The notes under the pieces are model-generated. The model worked only from the letters and a program-made list of their open reading frames with translations, did not search any database and was not told where the DNA came from. DNA of 17,818 bases from an uncultured Cellvibrio sp. (GTDB taxonomy: Bacteria > Pseudomonadota > Gammaproteobacteria > Pseudomonadales > Cellvibrionaceae), in contig CAMLOU010000090.1 in the NCBI GenBank assembly GCA_946481735.1, positions 1 to 17,818 on the forward strand. The letters are read 5' to 3'. Positions 7,201-15,115 of this stretch are shown here, piece by piece; position 1 is the first letter of the stretch, and the number at the start of each line of letters is the position of its first letter. Position numbers and translations under genes: made by a program.

Positions 7201-9100
7201 TTTATCGAACGTCTGGCCAATGACGATAAAAAAATCCTGGGTGGCATTGCTCTTTGTCGGACTGTTTGCGCTGGCCGGTTGTGGCGGCGGAGGCTCGTCC
7301 GAAGCCTCACTGAATAACAATTTGCCGTCTCCGGTACCGGGCGGTGTTGATGATGACGGCGTAACGCCGGGCCAGGATGGCCAGCCCCCGGCAGACACAG
7401 ATGAACTTGCGCTCTTGCCGAAGGTGACTGTCAGCGAGCGGCAATTTGCCGATCCCAACGTATTGCTTACCCTTGAGGGCACCGTTGAAGCCGCCGAAGG
7501 TGCAGAAATAGTACGCACGCTGTGGGTTCAGGTCAGTGGGCCGACGGTGGAAATTCCCTCACCGTTATCGCTGCGGAATTTAATCCTGATGCCGGATGTG
7601 AATACCGCCGTACAACTGGAATTCCGCCTGGTAGCGCTGGATAGCGAAGACCGCATTAATTCGGCGACCACCGCCGTGCTGGTTAAACCGGTACCGACCT
7701 TTGTGAAAGTTATCGGCGGTGTATTTAACGAGGCCGATGGCGCAGCGACTTTCACCATACGTTTGAATGCGGCGAGCACGGTACCGGTGAGCGTTTCCTA
7801 TATTACCCAGGATGGAACCGCCGACAGTGAAACCGATTATCTGTTTACCTCCGGCGAGGTCGTGTTCGAACCGGGCGAAGTGATGAAAGACGTTTCGGTG
7901 GAATTGATTGATGACACCGTCAGTGAAGATGATGAAAGTTTCAGCTTGCGCGTTACCGCCATCAATGGCGAAGAAACCCATGCAAATGTGGGCATTGCCA
8001 TTATTCGCAACGGCGCCGAACCGCAACTGGAACAGGAGCTGGCATTTTCCAATCCCGGCCCGGTGACAATTTATCTGGAGGATGAATACACCAATCCCTT
8101 TAATACCGAAGTGCCGTCACCCGGCACTGGCGATATTATTTTTTCTTCTTCCAATACCGAAGTGGCTACGGTGGATGCGAATGGAATGGTGACAGGTGTT
8201 TGGCTTGGTGATGCGCAAATTACCGCAACCAAATTAGCGGATGATGTGTATTTGTCGGCAAGTGCGAGGTATGACATACAAGTGATATCGCGCGGCACTG
8301 CACCGGAGATCAGTATTTTACTTCCGGATGAGGTATCCATTGCGCCCGACGAGGCGGTGTCCATTGAACTGGGGGCAACGTTGGAATTATTCGGTGTCGC
8401 CATTGACCAGGAGGAGGGCTCTCTACCGACGCAAGCACAACTCGATGAAAGCTCTGCGACTGGTCAGCCGATTACATCCTTGGTCTGGGAATCTGATCTG
8501 GATGGTTTCCTTGGTTATGGTAGTGACCTTGATATCAATACGTTAAGTATGGGGGCTCACGTTATTACCTATTCTGCAACGGACGGTGATGATAATACCG
8601 GCACCGGCAGCGTTCGTGTGCTGGTGGGCAATATTGCACCCTCTGCTGGTATTGAAGTGTCGTCAACCTATTGTCCCGATGTAGAAGATATTGATAACTG
8701 CTACAACCCGGATAACGTAAGAGATTCAAACCTGAGCACAGCTCTGGGTGGACAATCCAGTTGGACACATGAGCAAAACCAGTTCCCTGCTGAGATTAAT
8801 TTGTTTTGGTCTTTGGCGACCGTCAACACGGTTGAAATCTATACCACAGAGGGATTTCCGGTAGCTGACTACGATATTCTCGACGGCGGTGAGATTTTGC
8901 TTGAATCTATCAGAGGCAATACCGAGGTTTACCGTTCTCACCCGATTCCGGAAACAACAACCTCACAGTTAACGATCCGGGTGCTGGGTGGCCCGACAAA
9001 CCAGCCGGGTTATGGTCGTATCAATGAAGTGGTGGTATTCGGAGAATCCCAATCATTTTCCTCGGCGGCAGCCGTAATGCCACAGGCAGTAACCGAATAA
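7190..9100 (+). CDS. Multidomain lipoprotein: Calx-beta, Ig-like and discoidin-like domains
   Basis: Predicted lipoprotein of 636 residues. MTIKKSWVALLFVGLFALAG precedes Cys31 (lipobox LAGC), followed by a Gly/Ser/Asp-rich linker. Approximate domains: a PKD/REJ-like beta sandwich at 76-166; a Calx-beta domain at 170-275 with the acidic Ca-binding signatures DGTADSETDY and DDTVSEDDESF; a Big_2-like Ig fold at 290-365 (SSSNTEVATVDANGMVTG); another Ig-like fold at 372-480; and an F5/8C-discoidin-like, possibly carbohydrate-binding, domain at 482-620 with two cysteines. The start at 7190 overlaps the upstream stop and has a weak AGG site; the ATG at 7220 gives a more ordinary signal peptide and is the alternative. 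Such architecture is typical of surface adhesion or polysaccharide binding. It is followed by a strong terminator. Confidence 0.82.
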   Translation: MNSNLSNVWPMTIKKSWVALLFVGLFALAGCGGGGSSEASLNNNLPSPVPGGVDDDGVTPGQDGQPPADTDELALLPKVTVSERQFADPNVLLTLEGTVEAAEGAEIVRTLWVQVSGPTVEIPSPLSLRNLILMPDVNTAVQLEFRLVALDSEDRINSATTAVLVKPVPTFVKVIGGVFNEADGAATFTIRLNAASTVPVSVSYITQDGTADSETDYLFTSGEVVFEPGEVMKDVSVELIDDTVSEDDESFSLRVTAINGEETHANVGIAIIRNGAEPQLEQELAFSNPGPVTIYLEDEYTNPFNTEVPSPGTGDIIFSSSNTEVATVDANGMVTGVWLGDAQITATKLADDVYLSASARYDIQVISRGTAPEISILLPDEVSIAPDEAVSIELGATLELFGVAIDQEEGSLPTQAQLDESSATGQPITSLVWESDLDGFLGYGSDLDINTLSMGAHVITYSATDGDDNTGTGSVRVLVGNIAPSAGIEVSSTYCPDVEDIDNCYNPDNVRDSNLSTALGGQSSWTHEQNQFPAEINLFWSLATVNTVEIYTTEGFPVADYDILDGGEILLESIRGNTEVYRSHPIPETTTSQLTIRVLGGPTNQPGYGRINEVVVFGESQSFSSAAAVMPQAVTE

Positions 9101-9112
9101 AACCGCAAGCAT

Positions 9113-9153
9113 AAAAAATCCCCGGCAGACACAAACCTGCCGGGGATTTTTTT
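9113..9153. terminator. Bidirectional intrinsic terminator
   Basis: The stem ATCCCCGGCAG / CTGCCGGGGAT with an 8-nt loop is flanked by an A-run on the left and a T-run on the right. It can therefore end both the rightward lipoprotein operon and the leftward gene whose stop is at 9156. Confidence 0.92.
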
Positions 9154-9155
9154 AT

Positions 9156-9944
9156 TCACTGCACGGGATGAATACTCACAAACTTACTGTATAAACCATT
9201 CACATCAAACGTCGCAATTTCAAACTCATAATCACCTTGTAAATAGTCAAAGTAATAAGTGTCGGTATAACCGCTGTCGATCGTGATTGTCTTAAAATCC
9301 GTTGCAGATTTTAATTTATACCTCACCTCATAGCCGCCGATTTCCCGGATATCCAGATAATCGCCATTCTCCCGCTGCGTCGGTATCGACCAATAAATAA
9401 CGGCTGGGCCATCAAGCGGTCCAGTTTGCTGGGCGGTGGAAGACGCTTGGCTGGATGCGGCTGAAGATAATGCGGCGGACGAAGAACTTGCCGCAGCCGG
9501 TGCCGAAGACGTTTGCGCCGATGAAGACAGCGATTGCTGGCTGGATGACGAGGAAGATTGTACACCGGCCTTGGGGGTGGAATCAGGCGATTGAATGGGT
9601 TGCGAACTGACGGCGTTGGATTGGGTGTTGTTATCGTTGGTTGATCCCGACGCGCCGCCGCCACAGGCCGCCGTCAATAACGGCGCGATAAAAGCCATCA
9701 CCAATGTCGTCTTGCGCAATTTGCGTTGCCAGGTCAGGCCGCTGTCCAGCTGGGAGCGGTTGATAAAACCCAGCTCAATTAAAATTTCCCCTAACTCCTT
9801 GTGGCTACCATCATCCTCATCATGCTGCGCTTTAAATAAACGCTCCTGTTGCGTTTCAATCGCGCGCATGAGTTGATGTCGCGTAAGCGTACCCCGTTCA
9901 ACCAGCAGATCGCCGAGCCGGGTGGACTTATGGATATCGGACAT
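9156..9944 (-). CDS. MshEN-like (c-di-GMP-binding-type) domain fused to lipoprotein-like signal, Ser-rich linker and Fn3-like domain
   Basis: 262 residues. Two 24-residue motifs at 9-32 and 50-73 fit the pattern xLGxx(L)(V/I)xxG...L...(L/I)xxQ of the GspE/MshE N-terminal domain, which in MshE binds c-di-GMP; the first even begins RLG. The spacer between them is 17 residues rather than the usual 5. A KLRK stretch, a short hydrophobic run and LTAAC-GGG (Cys94) follow, exactly like a lipoprotein signal but internal. Residues 95-180 are a Ser/Ala/Gln low-complexity linker; about 188-262 look like a fibronectin type III fold (GGYEVRYK, YEFEIATFD). The ATG at 9944 is chosen because AGGAGG precedes it by 7 nt; an in-frame ATG at 9974 lacks this. 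The likely layout is cytoplasmic sensor, one membrane span, periplasmic Fn3 part, unless the signal is cleaved. Function unknown. Confidence 0.8.
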   Translation of the reverse strand: MSDIHKSTRLGDLLVERGTLTRHQLMRAIETQQERLFKAQHDEDDGSHKELGEILIELGFINRSQLDSGLTWQRKLRKTTLVMAFIAPLLTAACGGGASGSTNDNNTQSNAVSSQPIQSPDSTPKAGVQSSSSSSQQSLSSSAQTSSAPAAASSSSAALSSAASSQASSTAQQTGPLDGPAVIYWSIPTQRENGDYLDIREIGGYEVRYKLKSATDFKTITIDSGYTDTYYFDYLQGDYEFEIATFDVNGLYSKFVSIHPVQ

Positions 9945-9981
9945 AAGTAACCTCCTGTTAATATATGCAGTCATTTTTATA

Positions 9982-10010
9982 ATCGTATGAATCTAAAAGC
10001 GGCCCATCAA
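9982..10010 (-). promoter_or_regulatory. Weak sigma70 promoter candidate for the MshEN-like gene
   Basis: The minus strand reads TTGATG (10010-10005), 17 bp, then TACGAT (9987-9982): four of six bases in each box. The placement, about 40 nt before the start codon, is sensible but the boxes are poor. The rest of 9975-10193 shows only AT-rich sequence and the AGGAGGT ribosome-binding site of the next gene. Confidence 0.3.
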
Positions 10011-10193
10011 CGATGGCGCGATTCAACAAGGCGAATAGTAAAGATAGTTGGTGCCTTACCGTATAGAAAGTACAGGCCCACTATTTTTTACAGACGCTCG
10101 AAATAATCAGGTGTAGCCTGGGATTCTGGCGACAGTGCAATTAGCCATTTTTTCTTAACTGTGTGATAACGTTTAACAGGAGGTAGTTCAGCC

Positions 10194-10901
10194 ATGGGCC
10201 CAGCATTTTTTTGCGCTAGGGTCATTCGCATTGCAGGCGTGTTGGCCGGTCTTATGGTCAGTGTGTGGGCCAATGCGAATGTCTGGTACGCTTCGCCCTC
10301 GGTATTACCCAAGCGCTACGCGCAATTATCGCTCGGTAGCCAGCCCCTGGATGATGCCTGGTATGTGTATGATGGAACCGGCAATCAATATGTAGCCGAG
10401 GTGGATGCCATTCATCACCTGGGTTTGATGTTGCAATTCCCGCGCGAAAACGGCGTGATTGAATACGGTTTTGAAGGTGGCGCACACGTCGGTTATAACA
10501 GCGACCGGCGTTTGTTTATCCGCTTGGGCAGCGAGAGTTCAGTGCTGGACATTGACAGCAGTTTATGGACCGGCGATGTGTCTGTGGGCACGTTTTTGAG
10601 TATCAAACCGCAGCCCTGGCTACGGTTTTTTTACGCCGCAGGGCCCAGCCTGTATTGGGGTAAAATCAGCGGCGATGACGACAACCATAACGATGACGGT
10701 TTTGTCATAGACACGCGTTCCAATAACGGCTACATCGGTGTGAATATTTATCAGCGCCTCGGTATGGAGTTTACCTTTAGCAATGGCCTTTCCCTCGGCG
10801 CCAGCGTGCGGCATATTAACGCCACATTGGATTTTGGGCCCAACGGGCAAGTTGATATTAATGAGCCGCATTATTCCGTATTATTAGGCAGTCAATTCTG
10901 A
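10194..10901 (+). CDS. Outer-membrane beta-barrel protein of unknown function
   Basis: 235 residues with a signal peptide (hydrophobic IAGVLAGLMVSVWANA, cut before NVWY) and then alternating amphipathic strands separated by polar loops, ending in SVLLGSQF with the terminal Phe recognised by the Bam complex. A long acidic loop (GDDDNHNDDG) near residue 160 looks surface-exposed. The size suggests an 8-strand barrel. I recognise no specific family. AGGAGGT lies about 10 nt before the ATG. The next gene begins within about 20 nt and is probably co-transcribed. Confidence 0.75.
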   Translation: MGPAFFCARVIRIAGVLAGLMVSVWANANVWYASPSVLPKRYAQLSLGSQPLDDAWYVYDGTGNQYVAEVDAIHHLGLMLQFPRENGVIEYGFEGGAHVGYNSDRRLFIRLGSESSVLDIDSSLWTGDVSVGTFLSIKPQPWLRFFYAAGPSLYWGKISGDDDNHNDDGFVIDTRSNNGYIGVNIYQRLGMEFTFSNGLSLGASVRHINATLDFGPNGQVDINEPHYSVLLGSQF

Positions 10902-10919
10902 TTTTTGCAGGACGTTAAT

Positions 10920-11846
10920 TTGTTGCCCTCCATTCGTTTGCTCGTGCGTGACCCTTCGTTATCCATTCCGCTGTTGGCGTTGATCCTGGCCTTGCCGTTC
11001 TTTTTTATCGGCGGACCTGACTGGATGTCCGGTCCCTTATATCGCGCGGTGTGGGATCTGGGGCATATCGGATTTTTTGCTGTACTGTTGATGCTGATCC
11101 AGCGGCGTCATCCCCTGGACCATTGGCGTTGGTGGTTGTGGGTTACACTGATCGTCTTTGCGGTAGGCGGCGTGATTGAATTCCTGCAAACCAAAGTGGG
11201 CCGCGACGGCAATTGGGGTGATGTATTGGGCAATCTTACCGGCGCCTGGCTGGGTCTATTCTGGTTTCAAAAGCCAAAGCCGTGGGTGTGGTTAGGTCGA
11301 GCCGCCGCGTGTTTCCTGTTAGTGTTTCCGTTGCTGACGGTAGGGCGAATAGGCTTGCTGCAATACCAGACCGCGCAAATCTTTCCGCTGTTGTGCGGCT
11401 TCGAACATCCGCGCGATATCAGCCGGTGGGACGGCAACATCGAGCGAACCACAGAACACATTACGCAAGGACAATTCGCAGCTAAAGTGCAGCTCGGTAC
11501 AACCGGTTTTGCCAAAGCTGCACTGCGGCAATTCTTTGGTGATTGGAGCGGTTATCAAACCCTCGCGTTTGAACTCTACAATCCGGATAGTGAACCACTG
11601 AACATGACCCTGCGTGTTCACGACGCGCGGCATGAGTTAGGCAACTATGCGCACACGGATCGATTCAATACGCGCATTGTCCTCGAACCCGGCTGGAATC
11701 ATTATCGGTTTGATTTGCAAACCATTGCTGCTGCGCCCCAAGGTCGCACAATGGAATTGTCGTTGATTCGTGGAGTGGAAATTTTTGCCTCGGGATTAAC
11801 GCAACCGAAGACAATTTTTCTCGATAATCTGCGGCTCGAAAAATAA
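10920..11846 (+). CDS. VanZ-like membrane protein with C-terminal galactose-binding-like domain
   Basis: 308 residues. The N-terminal ~150 residues contain four hydrophobic segments and the VanZ-family pattern: DLGHIGFFAVLL, then VIEFLQTKVGRDGNWGDVLGNLTGAWLG, with the acidic residues typical of the family. After a further membrane segment, the last ~140 residues (from FEHPRDISRWDGN to IFLDNLRLE) read as a beta-sandwich like CBM11/CIA30 or other galactose-binding folds, predicted to face the periplasm. The start is a TTG at 10920 because AGGA lies 7 nt before it; a TTG at 10905 in frame overlaps that site. No ATG is available near this point. VanZ in enterococci gives low-level teicoplanin resistance, but most homologues have unknown roles. 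Confidence 0.75.
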   Translation: MLPSIRLLVRDPSLSIPLLALILALPFFFIGGPDWMSGPLYRAVWDLGHIGFFAVLLMLIQRRHPLDHWRWWLWVTLIVFAVGGVIEFLQTKVGRDGNWGDVLGNLTGAWLGLFWFQKPKPWVWLGRAAACFLLVFPLLTVGRIGLLQYQTAQIFPLLCGFEHPRDISRWDGNIERTTEHITQGQFAAKVQLGTTGFAKAALRQFFGDWSGYQTLAFELYNPDSEPLNMTLRVHDARHELGNYAHTDRFNTRIVLEPGWNHYRFDLQTIAAAPQGRTMELSLIRGVEIFASGLTQPKTIFLDNLRLEK

Positions 11847-11849
11847 ATT

Positions 11850-11885
11850 AAAAAGGTGGCGGCAGGGACCAGTCCTTGCCGCCAC
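11850..11885 (-). terminator. Intrinsic terminator of the DUF6748-like gene
   Basis: A 13-bp stem (GTGGCGGCAGGGA at 11856-11868 against TCCTTGCCGCCAC at 11873-11885, one G-T wobble) is followed on the minus strand by CTTTTTAATTTATTTTT. On the plus strand it lacks a T-run, so it serves mainly the leftward gene. A second smaller inverted repeat (AAGTCAC at 11890-11896, GTGACTT at 11904-11910) lies between it and the gene. Confidence 0.82.
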
Positions 11886-11939
11886 AAAGAAGTCACAGGA
11901 TAGGTGACTTGGACTAAATGACAGCCTCAATCACCGGGT

Positions 11940-12686
11940 TTATTTTTTTTCCGGATAACTGAAAAATACCTTGGTTGCCGCAATGCCAGTGCCCGGCCCG
12001 GTCATACCTTCTGATTCATATTTCACGCCGGTAATCACCAAACCTTCGCTGGCCACCGCTTGCCAAGCGCGGCTGGTTTGCTCGCGATCCAACTCCGCTT
12101 TTTCAAGATTCAGTTCATCAAATACCGTGGCATAGGCCGTGTTGATTAATTCCGCTTTGTAATAAGGGCAAGGTGTGGTGATGCACACAATAGCGGTGCT
12201 GGAAATACGCAAATAGGGTCCGTAAGCGTCGCGCTTGTTAGCACTAACCCACGCGCCATTTGCATGCAAGCTTGCCAGGCGCGCTGAATCCTGCGGTGTG
12301 ATGCTATGGCGGCTGAGCAGGCCACGCAACAACACTTGCTCGTTATGCATACGTGCTTCCAGCTCGCGAACCTGTTCATCCGTTAAGCCCAGGCGGCGAT
12401 AATCAATGTAAGCGACATAAATAGATTTGGGTGGCAGGAGTGAGTGTTCATACGCGGTGTCGTCGTCTTCCAGTTGCCGTGAAAATTGATTCACTGGTGT
12501 CAAAAACCAACCGCCGCACATCGGGAATGCACATTTGCGGTAGTCCGGTTTCACCACGTAGGTGGAACCTTCGTTAGGCGCCGGGCTGATGACATCCTGC
12601 GCAACGAGCCAAGGCGAAAAAGCCAGTAAACTGAACAGGCCTATTTTTAACGAACGTGTTATCGACCAACGGAATAAAGATTTCAT
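11940..12686 (-). CDS. Exported DUF6748-like protein
   Basis: 248 residues with a signal peptide (LKIGLFSLLAFSPWLVA, cut before QDV). Mature protein begins with a segment (YVVKPDYRKCAFPMCGGWF) that I recall as the hallmark of DUF6748; that family assignment is from memory. Two Cx4C pairs, CAFPMC at 52-57 and CITTPC at 168-173, could form disulfides in the periplasm. The middle is charged and partly helical. No enzyme motif is visible. The ATG at 12686 is preferred because GAGGG precedes it by 8 nt; a longer frame from 12725 lacks such a site. A 16-bp palindrome (AACCAC at 12720-12725, GTGGTT at 12730-12735) lies about 35 bp upstream and could be an operator. The gene is monocistronic and convergent with the VanZ-like gene. 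Confidence 0.75.
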   Translation of the reverse strand: MKSLFRWSITRSLKIGLFSLLAFSPWLVAQDVISPAPNEGSTYVVKPDYRKCAFPMCGGWFLTPVNQFSRQLEDDDTAYEHSLLPPKSIYVAYIDYRRLGLTDEQVRELEARMHNEQVLLRGLLSRHSITPQDSARLASLHANGAWVSANKRDAYGPYLRISSTAIVCITTPCPYYKAELINTAYATVFDELNLEKAELDREQTSRAWQAVASEGLVITGVKYESEGMTGPGTGIAATKVFFSYPEKK

Positions 12687-12735
12687 ATTTCTGTCCCTCG
12701 TTATTGAAATGATGGGGTAAACCACAGCAGTGGTT

Positions 12736-13136
12736 GTCAGGCCCTTAGATGCTAGTCAATGAAAGCTGATAGCGCCCTCTGCTTATTTATTTCCACGACA
12801 CTAATCTGTTAAAAAATGTAGAAGTGTGATGAGTGGCGCATGACATTTGTCATTGGCGATTCGTGACATTCGCAACTGTCGCGCGAATGGCATCTGTTGC
12901 ACTCTGTCCATGAAGCCTGCCGGTATTTGGCGACAGACTTCAGCCAACCTTTATCTTTGGCGGTTGCTGGCAACCGCCCTTTTCATCACCAGCGCTCTGC
13001 TGACAAAGGCTGTCAGTTGGTTAAGCCTATACTTGTCGCCGCCCTGAGGTTGGCAGTGGAAGACTTGGTTTTATCAGATAAGGGTGTTTTAATCGGCGAC
13101 GAGCACTTCTGGTAAACACTCGTTAGGGACCTATTT
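12736..13136. other. Divergent intergenic region upstream of the ABC export operon
   Basis: Two short plus-strand open frames here lack ribosome-binding sites and recognisable products, so I treat this as non-coding. It holds TGACATTTGTCA (12841-12852), CTGACA-AAGGC-TGTCAG (13000-13016) and a hairpin GGCGGTTG-CTGG-CAACCGCC (12959-12978) followed by CTTTT. A weak sigma70 candidate is TTGGTT (13065-13070), 17 bp, TTTAAT (13088-13093), which would start transcription about 36 nt before the adaptor gene. Confidence 0.45.
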
Positions 13137-14354
13137 GTGAACGATAAAAGTGATCTGTTGGCGCAGCTGCGCATTGACCACAATGATAAAGATGTTAACA
13201 GCCATCATGGGCGCTGGATTGTCGGAGCACTGATTGCGGTACTGCTGGTGATCGGCATGATCTGGTTCTTCTCCAGGCCCGATCCGGTAGAGGTGCGTGT
13301 GCAAATGGCGCGCATGGCGGTGATTGATCCCGCTTCTGCAAGCGTGCTGGATGCGACCGGTTATGTGAAAGCACGTCGTTATGCCACGGTGTCATCCAAG
13401 GTGACCGGCAAGGTGATGGAAGTGCTGGTAGAAGAAGGGATGAATGTTGAAAAAGATCAGGTGGTCGCGCGGCTGGATGATTCCAATACCCGCAAGACGC
13501 TGGCGCTTTACCAGGCGGAATTGGTATCTGCAAAAACCCAGGTTGCTGAAACCCGCGCGCGGTTAACCGAAGCAAAACTAACCTGGGAGCGCAACACCGA
13601 ATTGGCCGCCAAACAGTTGGTCAGCACCGCCGAACTGGACCGTGCCAAAGCCAATTATGAATCCTTGCAAGCGCAATTGGCCAATCGCGAAGCCGGTGTG
13701 GTGTTGGCGCAGCGTCGCATTGCGATTGAACAACAATTTCTGGACGACCTGGAATTACGCGCACCCTTCGCCGGTGTGGTGATCAGCAAAGATTCGCAAC
13801 CCGGTGAAATGATTTCGCCGGTATCCGCTGGCGGCGGTTTTACCCGCACCGGCATTTGTACGCTGGTGGATATGGCGTCGCTGGAGATCGAAGTGGATGT
13901 CAACGAAGCCTACATCCAGCGCGTGCGCCCGGAGCAACCCGTGCAGGCAACGCTGGAAGCCTATCCGGATTGGAAAATTCCCGCGCGGGTGATTGCGATC
14001 ATCCCCACAGCGGATCGACAAAAAGCCACGGTAAGGGTGCGCATTGCGTTTCAGGAACTCGACCCACGCATCCTGCCGGACATGGGCGTAAAAGTCGCGT
14101 TTATGAGTGGTGAACCGGCCGGGCAGGGCGTCGCGCAACAACAAGGTATTCGTGTGCCGGCGTCAGCGGTAAGAACCCAGGACGGCGAGCGCATTATGTT
14201 TGTGGTGAAAGACAACATCGCCCAACAGCGTGTTGTGCAACTGGGCGGTAACTTCGGCAGCGAGATGTATATCACCAGCGGCCTTAATCCCGGTGAGGAT
14301 TACGTGGTGGAGATGCCGATTGATTTAGAAGACGGTGACCAGGTTATTTTTTAA
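13137..14354 (+). CDS. Periplasmic adaptor (membrane fusion) subunit of an ABC exporter
   Basis: 405 residues of the HlyD/MacA superfamily. A cytoplasmic N-tail is followed by a single membrane anchor at about 27-46. The two lipoyl half-motifs lie at about 78-113 (ATVSSKVTGKVMEVLVEEGM) and 205-240 (LRAPFAGVVISKDSQPGEMI), and between them is a long helical hairpin (about 115-205) that would contact an outer-membrane channel. Beta-barrel and membrane-proximal domains complete it. It starts at GTG 13137, with TAGGGA 7-8 nt upstream. It heads a four-gene operon with the ATPase and two permeases; a TolC-like channel is not in the window and would be supplied from elsewhere. Confidence 0.9.
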   Translation: MNDKSDLLAQLRIDHNDKDVNSHHGRWIVGALIAVLLVIGMIWFFSRPDPVEVRVQMARMAVIDPASASVLDATGYVKARRYATVSSKVTGKVMEVLVEEGMNVEKDQVVARLDDSNTRKTLALYQAELVSAKTQVAETRARLTEAKLTWERNTELAAKQLVSTAELDRAKANYESLQAQLANREAGVVLAQRRIAIEQQFLDDLELRAPFAGVVISKDSQPGEMISPVSAGGGFTRTGICTLVDMASLEIEVDVNEAYIQRVRPEQPVQATLEAYPDWKIPARVIAIIPTADRQKATVRVRIAFQELDPRILPDMGVKVAFMSGEPAGQGVAQQQGIRVPASAVRTQDGERIMFVVKDNIAQQRVVQLGGNFGSEMYITSGLNPGEDYVVEMPIDLEDGDQVIF

Positions 14355-14414
14355 CGCAGCCGTTTTTAACAATAACGATTTAACACACATCTAAAACAGT
14401 GGAGGTCATGGGCT

Positions 14415-15113
14415 ATGTCCGCACCCGAATCATCGGAAGTACTGGTCAAGTTGCATCAGGTAGGCAAGGCCTACAAAAAGGGAAAGGAATTGGTGAAGGT
14501 GTTAGCCAATTTGAATCTGGAAATAAAGCGCGGCGATTTTCTTGCGTTGATGGGGCCATCCGGTTCCGGTAAAACCACCTTGCTTAATTTGTTGGGCGGA
14601 CTGGACAGCCCCACCGAAGGCGAATTGAGCATTGCCGGGCAACGCATCGATAAATTTTCCTCCAGCCAGTTAACCCGCTGGCGTGCGCGCCACGTTGGTT
14701 TTATCTTTCAGTTCTACAACTTGATGCCGGTGTTGACCGCCGAACGCAATGTAGAACTGCCGTTGCTGTTAACCAACCTCTCCAAAAAAAAACGTATGCA
14801 GCATGTGGCGGCGGCGCTGGAGCTGGTCGGCTTGAGCGAGCGCGCCAAACATTACCCCAGTGAATTGTCCGGTGGTCAGGAGCAGCGCGTCGCCATCGCC
14901 CGCGCCATCGTGTCGGACCCGGATTTATTATTGTGTGACGAACCCACCGGTGACCTGGATCGCGCTACAGCGGATGAAATTCTGTCATTGCTGCAAGAGC
15001 TGAACGAAAAGCAACAGAAAACCATCATCATGGTTACCCACGACCCGCGCGCTGCGGACCACGCCAAACAGACCTTGCATCTCGATAAAGGCTCTTTGAT
15101 TACAGGAGCGTAA
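14415..15113 (+). CDS. ABC transporter ATP-binding protein (MacB/LolD type)
   Basis: 232 residues and complete. Walker A is GPSGSGKT at 47-54, the Q-loop Gln is at 99 (FIFQFYNLMPVLTAERNVELP, cut-down LolD/MacB signature), the ABC signature is LSGGQ at 151-155, Walker B is LLLCDEP at 171-177 with the catalytic Glu, the D-loop is GDLD, and the H-loop His is at 209. One oddity is LSGGQEQR where most of the family has LSGGQQQR. GGAGGT stands 8 nt before the ATG; an out-of-frame ATG sits between them. The stop lies 2 nt before the next start, so the genes are tightly coupled. Confidence 0.95.
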   Translation: MSAPESSEVLVKLHQVGKAYKKGKELVKVLANLNLEIKRGDFLALMGPSGSGKTTLLNLLGGLDSPTEGELSIAGQRIDKFSSSQLTRWRARHVGFIFQFYNLMPVLTAERNVELPLLLTNLSKKKRMQHVAAALELVGLSERAKHYPSELSGGQEQRVAIARAIVSDPDLLLCDEPTGDLDRATADEILSLLQELNEKQQKTIIMVTHDPRAADHAKQTLHLDKGSLITGA

Positions 15114-15115
15114 CG

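Noticed and set aside
9420..9600. Low-complexity AGC/TCC-like repeats as a possible microsatellite or phase-variable tract
   Set aside because: They encode the Ser/Ala-rich linker with mixed codons and no uniform repeat unit, so slippage-driven variation is not supported.
12890..12904. TGGCATCTGTTGCA resembling a sigma54 promoter upstream of the ABC operon
   Set aside because: The GG and GC dinucleotides are 8 rather than 10 nt apart, which sigma54 does not tolerate.
12847..13115. Two short plus-strand open frames before the adaptor gene
   Set aside because: No ribosome-binding site, no recognisable product, and the stretch is full of dyads expected of regulatory DNA.
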